Source: Phoenix dactylifera (taxonomy: Eukaryota; Streptophyta; Magnoliopsida; Arecales; Arecaceae). From it: a stretch of 64,000 bases of DNA. The stretch spans positions 682,001 through 746,000 of the forward strand of contig NW_024067695.1 in the NCBI RefSeq assembly GCF_009389715.1, in the 5' to 3' direction. The notes beneath the pieces are model-generated. The model did not search any database. It was not told where the DNA came from and saw nothing but the letters and a program-made list of their open reading frames with translations. This document shows positions 20,523 to 32,016 of this stretch, one piece after another. Numbering within the stretch: the stretch's first letter is position 1; each line of letters starts with the position of its first letter. The position numbers and the translations under genes were made by a program.

Positions 20523-22987
20523 ATGGCTCTCGCCGCGCACCACCTTATCCGATATCCTCCTCCGCTCTCCTCTGTGAGCGCCTCCCCGCCTCCTCTTCCT
20601 CCTTTCCTCGTCTCCTTCTCGGCTCTCTCTCCGGACTAACCCTAGTCTTCTCTTGTTGTTTAATTTCTCGCGCAGAAGGCAGAGCGAAGCCTTAATCTTT
20701 CTTCGACATCCCGCATCTTCGCCAAGGCCCAGGTTCGGCGATTATTCTCCGTCTTTTTCCCCTCTAGTGGATCCGATTAGTCCCCTGTTCTGAGTTTTAA
20801 TTTCAGGACGGAGAACGCAAGAGCGGAAGGAGGATTTGGCGGCGCCGGAAGTTGGTAGGCAAATCAGAACCTGCCGATTGTTTCTTCCCTTTTCCCCCCT
20901 CTTTTTTTCTGAATTTTTTCTCAATTTTGTGCAATTTATATAGCCAGTTTTCACCGTGATTGGGTTGATTCCATTGCCGCCTTTAAGATACCTAAAATCT
21001 TTGGGAAAACCCTATCATATAAGTGAAATTAGGCTTTCCTTTTTGGCAACTGAATCGACTTTTAGGCAAAAGTTGTTTTTTTTTTTTCCTTTTGAAAAAA
21101 ATGGTGAAGTGGGCTTGGTTTGAATCCAAGAAAAGTGATGGAATTTGATGGGCTTGGATTGAAACCAATATACACTAGAGTGAATTAAAGAATCGGTGGA
21201 ATCGCCAAAGAGTTACTGGTTTGTGGAGTGGATGGGAGGGGTCTAGGAAACCAGGTTCTCGGAGGTGAGTAAACCAGCCGTTAGGAATGACTATGATAAT
21301 CGGGGAAAAAACCCTTGTATTGATCTTGATATGATCTTTAAGATATTAGTATGTGAAATCTGGACCACTATGGTACGGGTTATCTTCTCCTAAAGAACTG
21401 GAAGCAGCTTGTACCTTATTTCATGGCCCAGGTTTTCTTCTTTATCAGATACAAAAATGAAAAATATACTCATATTAAAGTGAACAAGAGAAAATTGTAA
21501 TGATTCACTATAGGATCTTTAACTTATAATTTGATCCTGGTGATTGTCCAAACCAACTAAAGATGAGCTTATCTTATTCTCAAAGGATTAGAAATGTCTT
21601 GGAATCCCTTATCATACTGTCATGCTTCAGGATTTTTCCCTTTTTTTCTCTTTTTCTTTGATACAAGATGAAGAATGCATCAGGGTACAAAACGATTTCA
21701 AAACATGTTGTAGTGTATGGCGTGATACAAGTTTAGAAGGTGGCGTTTCATGTTTCTTATCTTCTAATCAATTTATTATAGTATGGAACATGTAGTCAAT
21801 TAATGTAGGTATGCAGAGATACATACCTAGCAGTAAGAAAAGGCAACTTAAAGGCTGTAACAATTTGCTGTCATGCAATGATAAGAAAGTATGCAAACTC
21901 CCTTGTGCTGATAGTACTAAATCTTATTTCTTCAGGCATGTTACCATGACAGCCTTGATGGATATTAACATCATATTAATTAAGCAGGATTTTTGGAATC
22001 TTAGGGTTGAAAAATCCTAGATGTCATCTAGGATAAGAAGGAAATTTTAGACGTTCCTAATGTCGTGGCTGAGTGGCAGAAAACCATGTTGTTTGAAGTA
22101 TTGTCCTAATCGTTAGAGTCCTGAAAATGTTACTCTTATTTCAGGTTGTGCATGCAAGAGGTGTCAAAATCTCAACCATAGAACATGAGACTTAGTTTTG
22201 CCTTCCTTTCTCTTTGTCTATACCTTTCAAGTATAGGGTACGCTTGGAAAGTGCGCTTAAATTTTGTGGTTTGTAGAACAGGTATTTTTGCCCACCAAGA
22301 AAGATACTTGGGGAGCCCCTTCTCTGGCTGAAATAATTCTTTCTCAGAATCACCAATTCATAAAAGCTTGATCTAGGGAGCTAGTTGAAGGTTCTCAAAA
22401 TTTGATTACTCATATATTAATCCATAAATTTGGTCCTATATTGATAGTAAGATTTTTCTTTTTAGGTTGAGTTTAAGGAGTCTTACAAAATGTACCAAAT
22501 CTTGCTTTTTTGGTCAGGTTGCACGGCTCATAGGGGAAGTTGCATTGGATTGTCTAGATAATGGACATAAGATTGAATATTCAATTTTTATTTTGTTTGA
22601 CTGACATTTTACTAGAAATGTATTTATGATTAACGTACGGTCATTCATTTATTTCAGACTAAGAAAGATGACCAATTGCGGTATAAGATGGAGAGGGTCC
22701 CTTTCCTTGAAGAACAAGTGAGGAAGGTAAGGGAGAATGGAAAGATCATATCTCTGGACATCGAGAGGCTGATGCTATCAGAAGAGAACAGGTTTGCTTT
22801 TGTGAATGACGTAGCTGCAGAGGCCACATCTTACGTTGAGAACAACAGGGATGAGTATGGATTCAAGAAAGCCATATTACATGTGCTCAGCAACCGCATG
22901 AATGATGCTGGATTCTATCGTCCAGAAGCTTATATGGAAACTGACCCCTTCAAGCCCGGGCCATTGTATTTAAGAGAAGAATTTTAA
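20523..22987 (+). CDS. PTAC7: pTAC7/PAP12, plastid RNA polymerase-associated protein
   Basis: Four exons join in frame: 20523-20573, 20676-20732, 20807-20854 and 22658-22987, giving 161 residues. All introns have GT..AG ends and fall between codons; the third is 1.8 kb. The N-terminus MALAAHHLIRYPPPLSS with SRIFAKAQ looks like a chloroplast transit peptide with a plausible cleavage site. Next come a very basic patch GRRIWRRRKL and the conserved body TKKDDQLRYKMERVPFLEEQ, then RLMLSEENRFAFVNDVAAEA and FYRPEAYMETDPFKPG. I recognise this as pTAC7 (161 residues in Arabidopsis, from memory), a nucleus-encoded subunit bound to the plastid-encoded RNA polymerase and needed for chloroplast gene expression. 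The start was chosen because exon 1 ends at a consensus GTGAGC donor and keeps frame. No damage is seen. Confidence 0.92.
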
Positions 22988-23679
22988 GCATTTCATTTTC
23001 TTTTTCGCTCGTATGTAGGAAGAAATCTTTGCCAGCCACGTTGCAGTTTCAACAGCATTAACAATTCTGAAACTGGACCGTATGTAATCATTTTAGAAGT
23101 TTGAGATCTGTGTCGTTGTGTACTATTTACACTGCTTATCTTTCCAGTGTTAAATTATTATTATTATTTTTTAACAAAAAAAGGTTCCTGGAGCACGCTG
23201 AATGGGTGTTGTGTTCTTTGCAGCTGGTGCAGGCTAGCTGCATGTCTTTGTGGTTGTGATATTAATCCTCTGCAGAGTCTTTTTATTTGCTTGAGCTTTA
23301 TTTGCTTTTGACTCAAGTTTAGCTGAAGAAAAATGGAACCAGAACCTGGAATTAGAAAACTGTAAGTTAAAAGAGACTCAGATTCCCCTACGCCCTACTC
23401 ATGGTTTTAATTCAGTGAAGCATTGAGATAATATTTTTCTGAAATTTTTACAAGGATGACAAACCCAATGTCTCTAATTCATGATGTTTATTAAGATATC
23501 GATATCGATAAATCGAAAAATTCTGAACTCATGGAGTTCGAATTTTCTCAAAAGGTTGTCTTCTTCTGATTCCATGTTTTTTTCTCTCCTTTTCAGAAAA
23601 AAAAAGTAAAAGAATTGAACGTCACATCTGGGGCGGCTACCAAAGGAAGCGGATGGGCCTTCCATGAACCCATCCATGT
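22988..23679. other. PTAC7 3' UTR and spacer
   Basis: Sequence after the PTAC7 stop is AT-rich, with ttattattattatttttt near 23157. No other gene is seen before the PP2C relic at about 23680. Confidence 0.6.
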
Positions 23680-23902
23680 AATGGGATAGTCTCGTGATGC
23701 GAATTCGAGATGGAGGACAACGTCGTCCTCCGATCCGAGGGCCTAAACGGCTTCTCCTTCGCCGTGTTCTTCAACGGCCATGCTGGATTCTCCTCCGTCG
23801 AATTCCTCAGGTGGAAACAATCCCTCGCTCTTCCTAATCTTTCTTGTGTTGAACTCTAAGACTCGATTGCTTGCTGAATCTTTGCTCACCTAATGTTCTA
23901 CG

Positions 23903-24637
23903 TGTTGTTGGAAATTGGACCCGGGGGCGACCGCGGACTGAGGAGAAGGAGCTTCGGTGAGAGTAGCGGGTGGCGGTATGTCGGCGGGCTGCGTTCTTCG
24001 GGGGACCTGCAAAAAGCCGGTGGCCGGGGTTTCCGGCGCCGGCCCTCCGATGCTTAAGTCAGAGAGGGGTTTAATTTTGGAGAAGGAGAAGGACTGTATA
24101 TAGAAGTCCGAAGCTCCCTTTAGAGAAAAAAGCTCCCCTTTTTATAGGAGGGGTGCCAGGTTACCTGAGATGTGACTGGGCGAATTAATGAATTATCGTC
24201 ATGATTGGGCGTGGTCGTGCGCACTAATGAGCTGGCGTGGGCAGCTGAACAAGACGGAGTGGCGCATTAATGAGTTGCCGTGGATGGCCTGAGACTTTGG
24301 GCTGGCTGGAGGTCCGTGGAGATCGTGCTCAATTTAATTGTTGACAGTTGTAGCAGGATATGGTCCCTGGTTGGTATGCCGTGGCGTGGCCGGCAAGCAA
24401 AGCATGGTGCAGTGAGACTGCTGCAGGACGTGGCCGCAGCATGTGGACATGAACTCGGCCTGCATGAGCTCGGTCTTCTGGGCTCGGCCTGCATGAGCTC
24501 GGTTTGCATGAGCTTGGCCTGCATGAGCTCGGTCTTCTGAGCTCGGCTCGGCTTGCATGAGCTCGGCCTTCTGAGCTCGGACGTCGGATTCGGGTGTTCT
24601 GATTATATTTGTGGGGTGGTTTATTTTTTTTCCAACA
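23903..24637 (-). repeat. 3' LTR of the non-autonomous element (735 bases)
   Basis: Closely matches the partner at 26138-26869. Near its right end it holds a short tandem run built from gcatgagctcgg and cttctgagctcgg (about 24450-24585). Confidence 0.88.
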
Positions 24638-24914
24638 CTACCCCCGACTTTCGAGTTCGAGTTGCTTTTTGGCTCGAGCGAATGAAGTAGTCTAGTCGTC
24701 GATCATTCTGTAATATAGCCAAATGTCTATGAAAATGTACATGCCAAGTAGGGTGTACCTCTCATGCAGTTGGAGCTAAGTGCTTCAGGTCGACTCAGCG
24801 GCCTTCTTTGGCTTGTGGTCGACTCAGCAGGGTGCCCCTATTTAGATCGGGGTGTGTTGTCGTAGGAGGTGTCGAATGGCGTTGAATGACGTCGAAATGT
24901 CGTCGAATGTCTTC

Positions 24915-25275
24915 CTGAGGTCGAGGGAGCTTGGGCTCGCTGTCGACTCAGCGGGGCATCCTGACCTTAGTCGGAGGATCGAGCATAAGGTCGAGGGAGC
25001 TTGGGATCGCTGTCGACCCCGCGATGTTTTCCGAGGTCGAGGGAGCTTGGGCTCACTGTCGACTCAGCGGGGCATCCCGACCTTAGTCGGGGGATCGAGC
25101 ACGAGGTCGAGGGAGCTTGGGCTCGCTGTCGACTCAGCGGGGCATCCCGACCTTAGTCGGGGGATCGAGCACGAGGTCGAGGGAGCTTGGGCTCGCTGTC
25201 GACCTCGTGACGCTTTCCGAGGTCGAGGGAGCTTGAGCTCGCTGTCGACTCAACGGGACATCCCGATCTTGGTCA
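24915..25275. repeat. GC-rich tandem array with alternating 70- and 46-base units
   Basis: Each unit starts aggtcgagggagcttgggct and continues cgctgtcgac. Long units add ggggcatcccgaccttagtc; short units end gacgctttccg or similar. The order is long, short, long, long, short, long. Confidence 0.85.
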
Positions 25276-25394
25276 GGATCTTTGATGGAGATTGAGACCG
25301 AAGATGGCCTTGTCCGTTGGCGATCGTGCACCCCCACCTTTTGGAGACATTTTAATGGCTCTCGAGCTTCGAAGTCCCTCAGGACTTGGCTAAG

Positions 25395-25650
25395 CACCAG
25401 TCTTCTGAGCTCGATTTTCTGGGGGAGGCGTTCTGCGCTCGGGCTTCAGAGCTCGGCAGCCTTCTATGCTCGGCATCCTTCTGTGCTCGGCCTTCTGTGC
25501 TCGGCGGCCTTTTGAGCTCGGCATTCTGTGCTCGGCAGCCTTCTGAGCTCGGCGGCCTTCTGAGCTCGGCGGCCTTCTAAGCTCGGCAGCCTTCTGAGCT
25601 CGGCATTCTGTGCTCGGCGGCCTTCTGAGCTCGGCAGCCTTCTGAGGTCA
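25395..25650. repeat. Micro-tandem array of cttctgagctcggc units
   Basis: More than a dozen 13-16-base variants of gcc-ttctgagctcggc follow one another. Related gagctcgg runs occur in the element's LTRs, so the unit seems to have spread within the element. Confidence 0.85.
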
Positions 25651-25845
25651 TGCCTGTCGAAGTCGTCCTTCCGAGTTCGGTGGGAGTTTCAGTGATGGCG
25701 ACGCTCTGTAGGAGAGCGATATCACGAGCGCCGTCGTAAGGACTTACACCCGTGAGGAGGGAGTACATAACTCTCCTTCTCCAGACCTCAGCTTTTATTT
25801 CTCTTTCCCTCCAACTCGTTGACGTAAGACTTGGGCTACTACTTT

Positions 25846-26061
25846 TCACTGGTTGCCCCCACATCCTACGTCGTTGCAGCGGGAGCCATGCCTGATTCGA
25901 GATGGCTCGGGAGAAAGTTTCTTCCTCTGCTTAACGTGAACCCGTGGAGGCGGCACAGGAGGGGCCTCCACTTGTTGCAGGCTTTGGGCTGCAATGGCTA
26001 GCGCTTGGACTTGCTGCACTAGCGCTTGGATTCTGGACTGAGCGTCCGGAGCTTGGAGCAT
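25846..26061 (-). CDS. Short gag-like start of the non-autonomous element
   Basis: The frame opens MLQAPDAQSRIQALVQQVQA just after the primer site and ends within 71 residues. The helical Gln/Ala-rich start resembles the N-terminus of Tat-type gag proteins, but no capsid core follows. Probably a remnant. Confidence 0.4.
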   Translation of the reverse strand: MLQAPDAQSRIQALVQQVQALAIAAQSLQQVEAPPVPPPRVHVKQRKKLSPEPSRIRHGSRCNDVGCGGNQ

Positions 26062-26137
26062 GATGCCGGGAGGTATCAGAGACTCCTCTGCTCCTTAGTT
26101 TCATGGCCACAATTCGGTCCCTACCTCTAGCGCCAAC

Positions 26138-26869
26138 TGTTGCTGGAAATTGGACCCGGAGGCGACCGCGGACCGAGGAGGAGCTCCGGCGGGAGTGGCG
26201 GGTGGTGGTACGTCGGCGGGCTGCGTCCTCCGGGGGACATGCAAAATGCCGGTGGTCGAGGTTCCGGCGCCGGCCCTCCAATGTTTAAGTCAGAGGGGGG
26301 CTTAATTTTGGAGAAGGAGAGGGACTGTATGTAGAAGTCCGAAGCCCCCTTTTTAGAGGGAGAAGCTTCCCTTTTTATAGGAGGGGTGCCAGGTTACCTG
26401 ATATGTGACTGATGAATTACCGTCATGATTGGGCGTGGTTGTGCGCATTAATAAGCTGGCGTGGGCAGCTGAACAAGACGGAGTGGCGCATTAATGAGTT
26501 GCCGTGGATGGCCTGAGACTTTGGGCTGGCTGGAGGTCCGTGGAGATCGTGCTCATTTAATTGTTGACAGTCGTAGCAGGATATGGTCCCTGGTTGGTAT
26601 GCCGTGGCGTGGCCGGCAAGCAAAGCATGGTGCGGTGAGACTGCTGCAGGGCGTGGCCGCAGCATGTGGACATGAGCTCGGCCTGCATGAGCTCGGTCTT
26701 CTGGGCTCGGCCTGCATGAGCTTGGTCTGCATGAGCTCGGTCTGCTGGGCTCGGCCTGCATGAGCTCAGTCTTCTGGGCTCGGCCTGCATGAGCTCGGCC
26801 TTCTGAGCTCGGACGTCGGATTCAGGTGTTCTGATTATATTTGTGGGGTGGTTCATTTTTCCCCCAACA
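26138..26869 (-). repeat. 5' LTR of the non-autonomous element (732 bases)
   Basis: Starts TGTTGCTGGAAATTGG and ends CCAACA. It is next to the primer site, so it is the 5' LTR on the minus strand. Confidence 0.88.
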
Positions 26870-27749
26870 CTACGAATTCTATTATATTGGATTCAAACAA
26901 AGATGTCGTCAATTGATGACCTTCTCAATGCAGTGATCAAGAAAAAGCCCCACCTTTTTTCCCCCTGTAGTACGTACTCATTGGTTCTTCCGTGTAGTTG
27001 GTAAATCCAGTAATTATAAGGTCTCGATCTCCTGCATATTGCTATAGTAATTCTATGAGAAACTGATCACATTTCTCAGATTCACTGATCATTCTAGTTA
27101 TGAACATGCTTGCTGACATGCACTGCATGTGTACTAATTCACGCTGAATTCAGATTTTGAGAGGGTGACGGTTCTGTTATTCTGCAAGTTAAAATCGAGT
27201 TTAGGTAACTGTTGCTGGAATCCACCTAATAAAAAATTGGCCTGGTATTTGCCGGCCCAAACCAAAACCAATGAGGTTTCGATTTAGCTAATTCAAACAT
27301 TGGTTTAGCTCAAGTTGGTTGAGGTTACCCAGGCTCTAATCGCACCCCACCGTGCAGTAGCATGATCCCAAGGGTTGGCCTCAGACTTGCTTCATCACAT
27401 CCTTCAAGATATTCATGAGGAGACGCCGTATTGTACACCATGATGGATTCGAGATGGTATGAGTGCTAGGTTAGTATCAGAGGGAAGAGTTTGGAGGATA
27501 AGCATTTAAGCATTAGAGTTTAGAACTAGAATCAACAAGAGAATCAAGACAAACTAAAGCATAAACAGCCTTTTCATTCTAGCTATCTTGGCATTGATGG
27601 CGAGAAACAAGCCACATCAAAAGAATTAAAAGCAAGGTAGATTTAGTGGAAAGTTGCTTTTATGGCAGTCATTATGTTCTTTGAATGTTTTGGAAAAAAG
27701 GTGTTACTTTACAACTTGGTTGATGATGCATGCATTTAAACATAGGCTA

Positions 27750-28110
27750 TAAAGAAGGTTGAAGCATCTGAGATCAGCTCCGAGATGAAAACATTGAAGT
27801 AAATCAATGATAAAGCTAGGATGATGAGCATAGTTGACCAATTAAACTTGTGGAGGAGCATCTTTTATAGTATGAGCATGTGAAACAATGATCCAGGAAG
27901 GTCCATACGAGAGAGAGGTCATAAACTCATAACTAGCATTGAAGGGTTAGGGAGATGAGGAGATGGTATTATGAGAAAAAGAACCTAGTTGTAAGTCATG
28001 AGAAAGGATTTAAGAAAATTTGTGCATAAATAATGAAGAAATTAACTGGAAGAAGAATTCAGAGAGCACATGTGGTTGAGCCAAGATTTTTTGACTATAG
28101 TTACAAGTTG
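27750..28110 (+). pseudogene. Decayed RTE-type LINE reverse transcriptase tail
   Basis: Traces of the C-terminal tail typical of plant RTE-like LINEs: EHLL-YEHVK followed by a basic run near 27850, and RRIQRAHVVEPRFFDYSYK near 28050-28110, comparable to the family phrase RIHVADP. Stops interrupt it. It lies in intron 1 of the PP2C relic, just before exon 2. Confidence 0.45.
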
Positions 28111-31100
28111 ATATGTTGAGGAGGCAGGATGAATTGTACAAAGAATGTACTACAGCTCTGCACGGTGGGTTGCTGTTGACTAACAAGAATTTTAATGCTA
28201 TAAGAGATGCAGTTCAGAAAGCTTTTCAGAATGTTGACTTCAAACTCTTGATTTGGTGAGCACTCAGTTTTCTTTGCAGAGTCATGAGAAATCTAAATCA
28301 TAAAGGATATCGATCTATTCTAGCAAACAATCTTTTTCAGAAATGTAATAAATGTTCATCTAAACTATCATAAATTTTAGGATTTGTTTGGTGTTTCTTC
28401 TGTGAACAGATGGGGAATGAAGTTGATTCTGGCGCAACAGCTACCGTAGTGTTTCTGGGGAATGATATCCTGATTATTTCGCATCTTGGTGACTCATGCA
28501 TGGTATTCTCCTTTTATTTTCTACCATTCTTGTTGAGCATCATTGCAAACTGATATCGTGGGATATGTCTTCCACCAATGCCTGTGCAATTTGCAAATTG
28601 ATGAATCTCAAAAAGAAATCCTTATTGCTTTAGAATGAATTACAAATGCACGTAATATCCTGTATGTGAAAGGCTGAAGTTCTAACAAATCCCCATCAAC
28701 CTTTTGGGAGCAACAGACTATTTCTTGAATAAGTCAAGCGAATTAGAGCTGCAGGTGGATGGGTGTGTTTTCCTTTTCTTTTTTTAATGCATACTTTATA
28801 GACACAATTTTGAGTTCTGAAGCAAATTTTAGCTAGTATCTTTGCACAAGTTGCTATCAATTCTATTTACGTAGTTCTCTGTTAGTCTCTTTTACTTGGG
28901 ATTGTGTGAAATGCAATAATTTTAATAAAGTTAATGATTAAAATTAACATGGTGCGTAGGTCATATGTAATATTGCATAGATGTATGGATCACTCCAAGG
29001 TCAAGTTGGGCATATTTAGTACGCTCATTCGCTGAAGTAATTCTGCATATCAAGGAAATTTAAGTAAACACTCATGGAATTGTAGCAGGCCATGTTCTTT
29101 TGCTTTAAATCTAGGGGCATAAATGGGTCACATTAGCTGCATTTTTTCAAGTTTTTGTTTGACATCCAACTGACTTGGAAATGAAGTAACATGCTTGGGG
29201 TCACATTTTAGCTTATCCTCAAAATTCTTGACTTCAAGCCCCAGCTGTTGTCAGGATGGGCTGGAAATTTCTAGAGGGCTTCTTTCTCTGATTTTTCAAG
29301 CAGATCCTGAATTTTTCAACTTTTGCTGTGTCTGCTGGAACCAGATCAACCACGTTACTTCTGGATTGGGATACTGGTTGATCCAACCTGTTCAAAGGCC
29401 TAAGGCAGCTTTTTGATTGTTGTTCTCCCCTGACCACTCTAGATTAGTCATCATCCTGTTTCCAATAGATGATGCTTCTTGTTTAATTGTATAACACCCA
29501 TGCTTTTACTTCTATGGTTAAACTTACTTTTGTAGTTGGTATTTTGGCTTTTTTGTTTTGGCCTTGCGCTTCTAGTTTCGATAATTGCATCGTAGGCTGA
29601 ATTACATGTTTTGGTTGTTTATAGCGGTACTCTACTAGTGGTATGGAAGGATTAAGTTTTACTTTAACTAAATGTGTTAGATTATTTGTAATGTATCCAT
29701 ATTCTTTGTATTTAACCACATTCAGTGCCAATGTACAGTTTTCAACTTTTCAAATTCCAAATTTTATGCCTCTATCAAACATTTTTTAACTAATGGGTCT
29801 TTCCTTGTCCTTCTCTTTTTCCCCCCTTCTACTTATATGCATAAATCTCTGTTGATATTACATTAGATATAGTTTACTAATATTCTAAAACAGTTGTTTG
29901 TTTTTATGTCCGTCAAATGTTATATGCCAATAGTGGCATTCCATGTTTAGTATGATCGATATATTGCCTGTTAATTTGCTCTCACAATCAAGTGTAATTT
30001 TTTTTCAAAGGATCCCTATGATTTCTTATAAGCAATTATCAGGTTGCTGTCCATTTTCACAACTTGTATTTTGTGATGCTTATGCTGATTTATAATGACC
30101 GCAGACTGCTGATGGACTTATTTGTAGTGACATCCCTGCATCTCGCACTTTTGGAGACATGCGATTTAAGACAGAAGAATGAGTTCGTCCCTCATACTTT
30201 TCTCTCTTTATCTTGAGAGCATTGATGTTATGCGATTAGGTGAATTTGACAGTTTTCTAAACTTTCTACTTGCGCTTCTCCAACAGTTTTATTACATGTA
30301 CATGGGATTGGTTTTAATCGACGAACTGAAGTTTAGAGTGCTTTAATAACAATTATGAACCTTCACAACCCTATGTCAATGCATATGCATATAGCTGGTG
30401 TGAAGGCATACTTTTGTTTGCAACTATATGTAAAATGCACATTATATTCATAGATCTCTATGTGCACATGAAGAATTGTATTGCATAGTCGAGGCTCCAA
30501 AATAGCATGAAACAACAATTTGCCACACTCTTTCCCTCGTTTCTGTAGTGTTGGATTTTGCAGGAAATCAAGGTCTTATATGGATATATTTTCCTAAATT
30601 TATGTGCCTGATAATTGGTGCAAAATTTTGTGATGGGTATTTATTAGTTCTGATAATAAAACTATACTCCCTAAGTCTTTTGTCACCATGGAGACTGAGA
30701 CTCTAATTTTCTGTTCTTGTTTTGATTCTCCTCCTCACTGATTATCAGTATATTTTCTGCTGTTCAGCATACAGTTCAAAGGGGAGTTCGCGACCTCTTC
30801 ACGGGACATATATCAAGCAGATCTTGGATCTGATGTGGAGTTTATATTGCCAGTCTCTGATGGTTTATGGGATTATATGAAAAGGTTTTCCCTGCTGCAT
30901 ATTCTTAAAATCAGTTATATCTGTGTCATCCTGTCACTAGGTCTTTCTGCATTTCAAGTTATTATGGAACAGTGATTGACATCCGCAATATATTTGTTTG
31001 TTTAGCTCTGATGCAGTAACTTTTGTAAGAAATCGACTCGGCCGACATGGTGATCTTCAGGCGCAGGGTTTGCTATCTTGATTTCTTGTCCCAGATCTCT

Positions 31101-31313
31101 GTAACTTGCATGACCAAGTCCAATTTTCTCTCGGTTTAATTTCAGCCGGCTTGCAATGCACTTGCTCATATGGCTTTGGTACTTTCATTTTGATGACTCT
31201 TTTGTTGCCCTATCATGAAATTTCAGGGTATCCTGTCCTTACAACAGCTATTTTAGCTGCAGGACCGACCATCGCAAGATAATACAAGCATAGTGATTGC
31301 CAACCTGAGATAA

Positions 31314-32016
31314 CCACCTATAGATCCTTAAAAATGTTTTGTGGAGCCGTTCATTGTTGATTTGCTGCCTATTCTTTTTGTCCATGAGGACTTGTAGGAG
31401 GACAGATCGGCAGAAGTTGCCAGATTAGGGGCCAAACTTTGTATATGAAGTCAAGCTTTCGCAACCATCGGTATTATCTCATCAGGAATCTGGATATCAT
31501 CTTTCCTTCTATCATGAATCAGAAGCCTCGGAATGTACATAATTTTTTAGATAGATATCAACTCCTTGATGTATACGTGTGAATTTGTAAATCTACGTAT
31601 CATATATTTTTTGATGTTGAATGCTGTTTATGAGTAATTATCTGCCTTTATTTGGGTGTGGGTGTGTGTGTTTGGTGGGTTACCACATCAGCTACATATT
31701 GCAAACTTGAATGCCGATTATATGCTCGCTAGCAGTGGAAAACGATCTTGTTCGCTATGAGATTCCTGGGCAACAACAGGTATCTGGGAGACAAATGACA
31801 CAGAAAGAGACGACTAACTTATTACGGACCTCTCGGTTTATTTATGGGAACTGATTCATCAAAGGGAGAGGAATATGAGAGAGCAAGTACATGACCTCAA
31901 TAACAACCATAAAAAATAACAGCATGGGATCATAATCTCTATTGCTTTGTTTAGTGGCATGCATGCATACATACATGCATGCGTACATACTTTATGTGGG
32001 GATGGGCAAATGGGAG
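31314..32016. other. Spacer between the PP2C relic and the PSY gene, with a CATG/CATA microsatellite
   Basis: No exon is seen. gcatgcatgcatacatacatg and similar (about 31950-31990) form a short microsatellite next to the PSY stop codon, probably in its 3' UTR. Confidence 0.6.

Larger units (their letters stand above)
23903..26869 (-). mobile_element. Non-autonomous Tat-like LTR element in intron 1 of the PP2C relic
   Basis: LTRs at 23903-24637 and 26138-26869 start TGTTG and end CCAACA. The target duplication ctacg is at 23898-23902 and 26870-26874. On the minus strand a primer site TGGCGCTAGAGG lies at 26124-26135 and a purine tract aaagtcgggggtag abuts the other LTR at 24638. The 1.5-kb interior has no reverse transcriptase: only a short gag-like start and GC-rich tandem repeats. 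Total 2,967 bases. The element must depend on another element's enzymes. Confidence 0.9.
23680..31313 (+). pseudogene. TAP38/PPH1-like PP2C pseudogene, nine exon remnants
   Basis: TAP38/PPH1 is the thylakoid PP2C that dephosphorylates light-harvesting complex II. Exon remnants read in order: 23680-23810 ([20 protein letters not shown], then [14 protein letters not shown]), 28120-28255 (DELYKECTTALHGGLLL...), 28410-28502 ([20 protein letters not shown]), 28673-28762 (EVLTNPHQPFGSNRLFLE, stop, VKRIRAAGGW), 30105-30186 (SRTFGDMRFKTEE, stop), 30768-30884 (SDGLWDYMKR), 31006-31067 (SDAVTFVRNRLGRHGDLQ), 31146-31178 and 31263-31313 (SQDNTSIVIANLR, stop). The metal-binding FDGH motif is FNGH (Asp to Asn). 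There are in-frame stops at 28730 and 30180, phase errors, and the segment between exons 5 and 6 is missing. Retained introns show a DNA-level duplicate, not a retrocopy. Confidence 0.9.

Noticed and set aside
20445-20639. Single-frame 64-codon ORF covering PTAC7 exon 1
   Set aside because: It reads through the GTGAGC donor; the spliced model continues into the conserved pTAC7 body in frame.
24852-25580. Frames of 64-147 codons in the Tat-like element
   Set aside because: They are translations of the GC-rich tandem repeats, with repeated peptide units and no domain.
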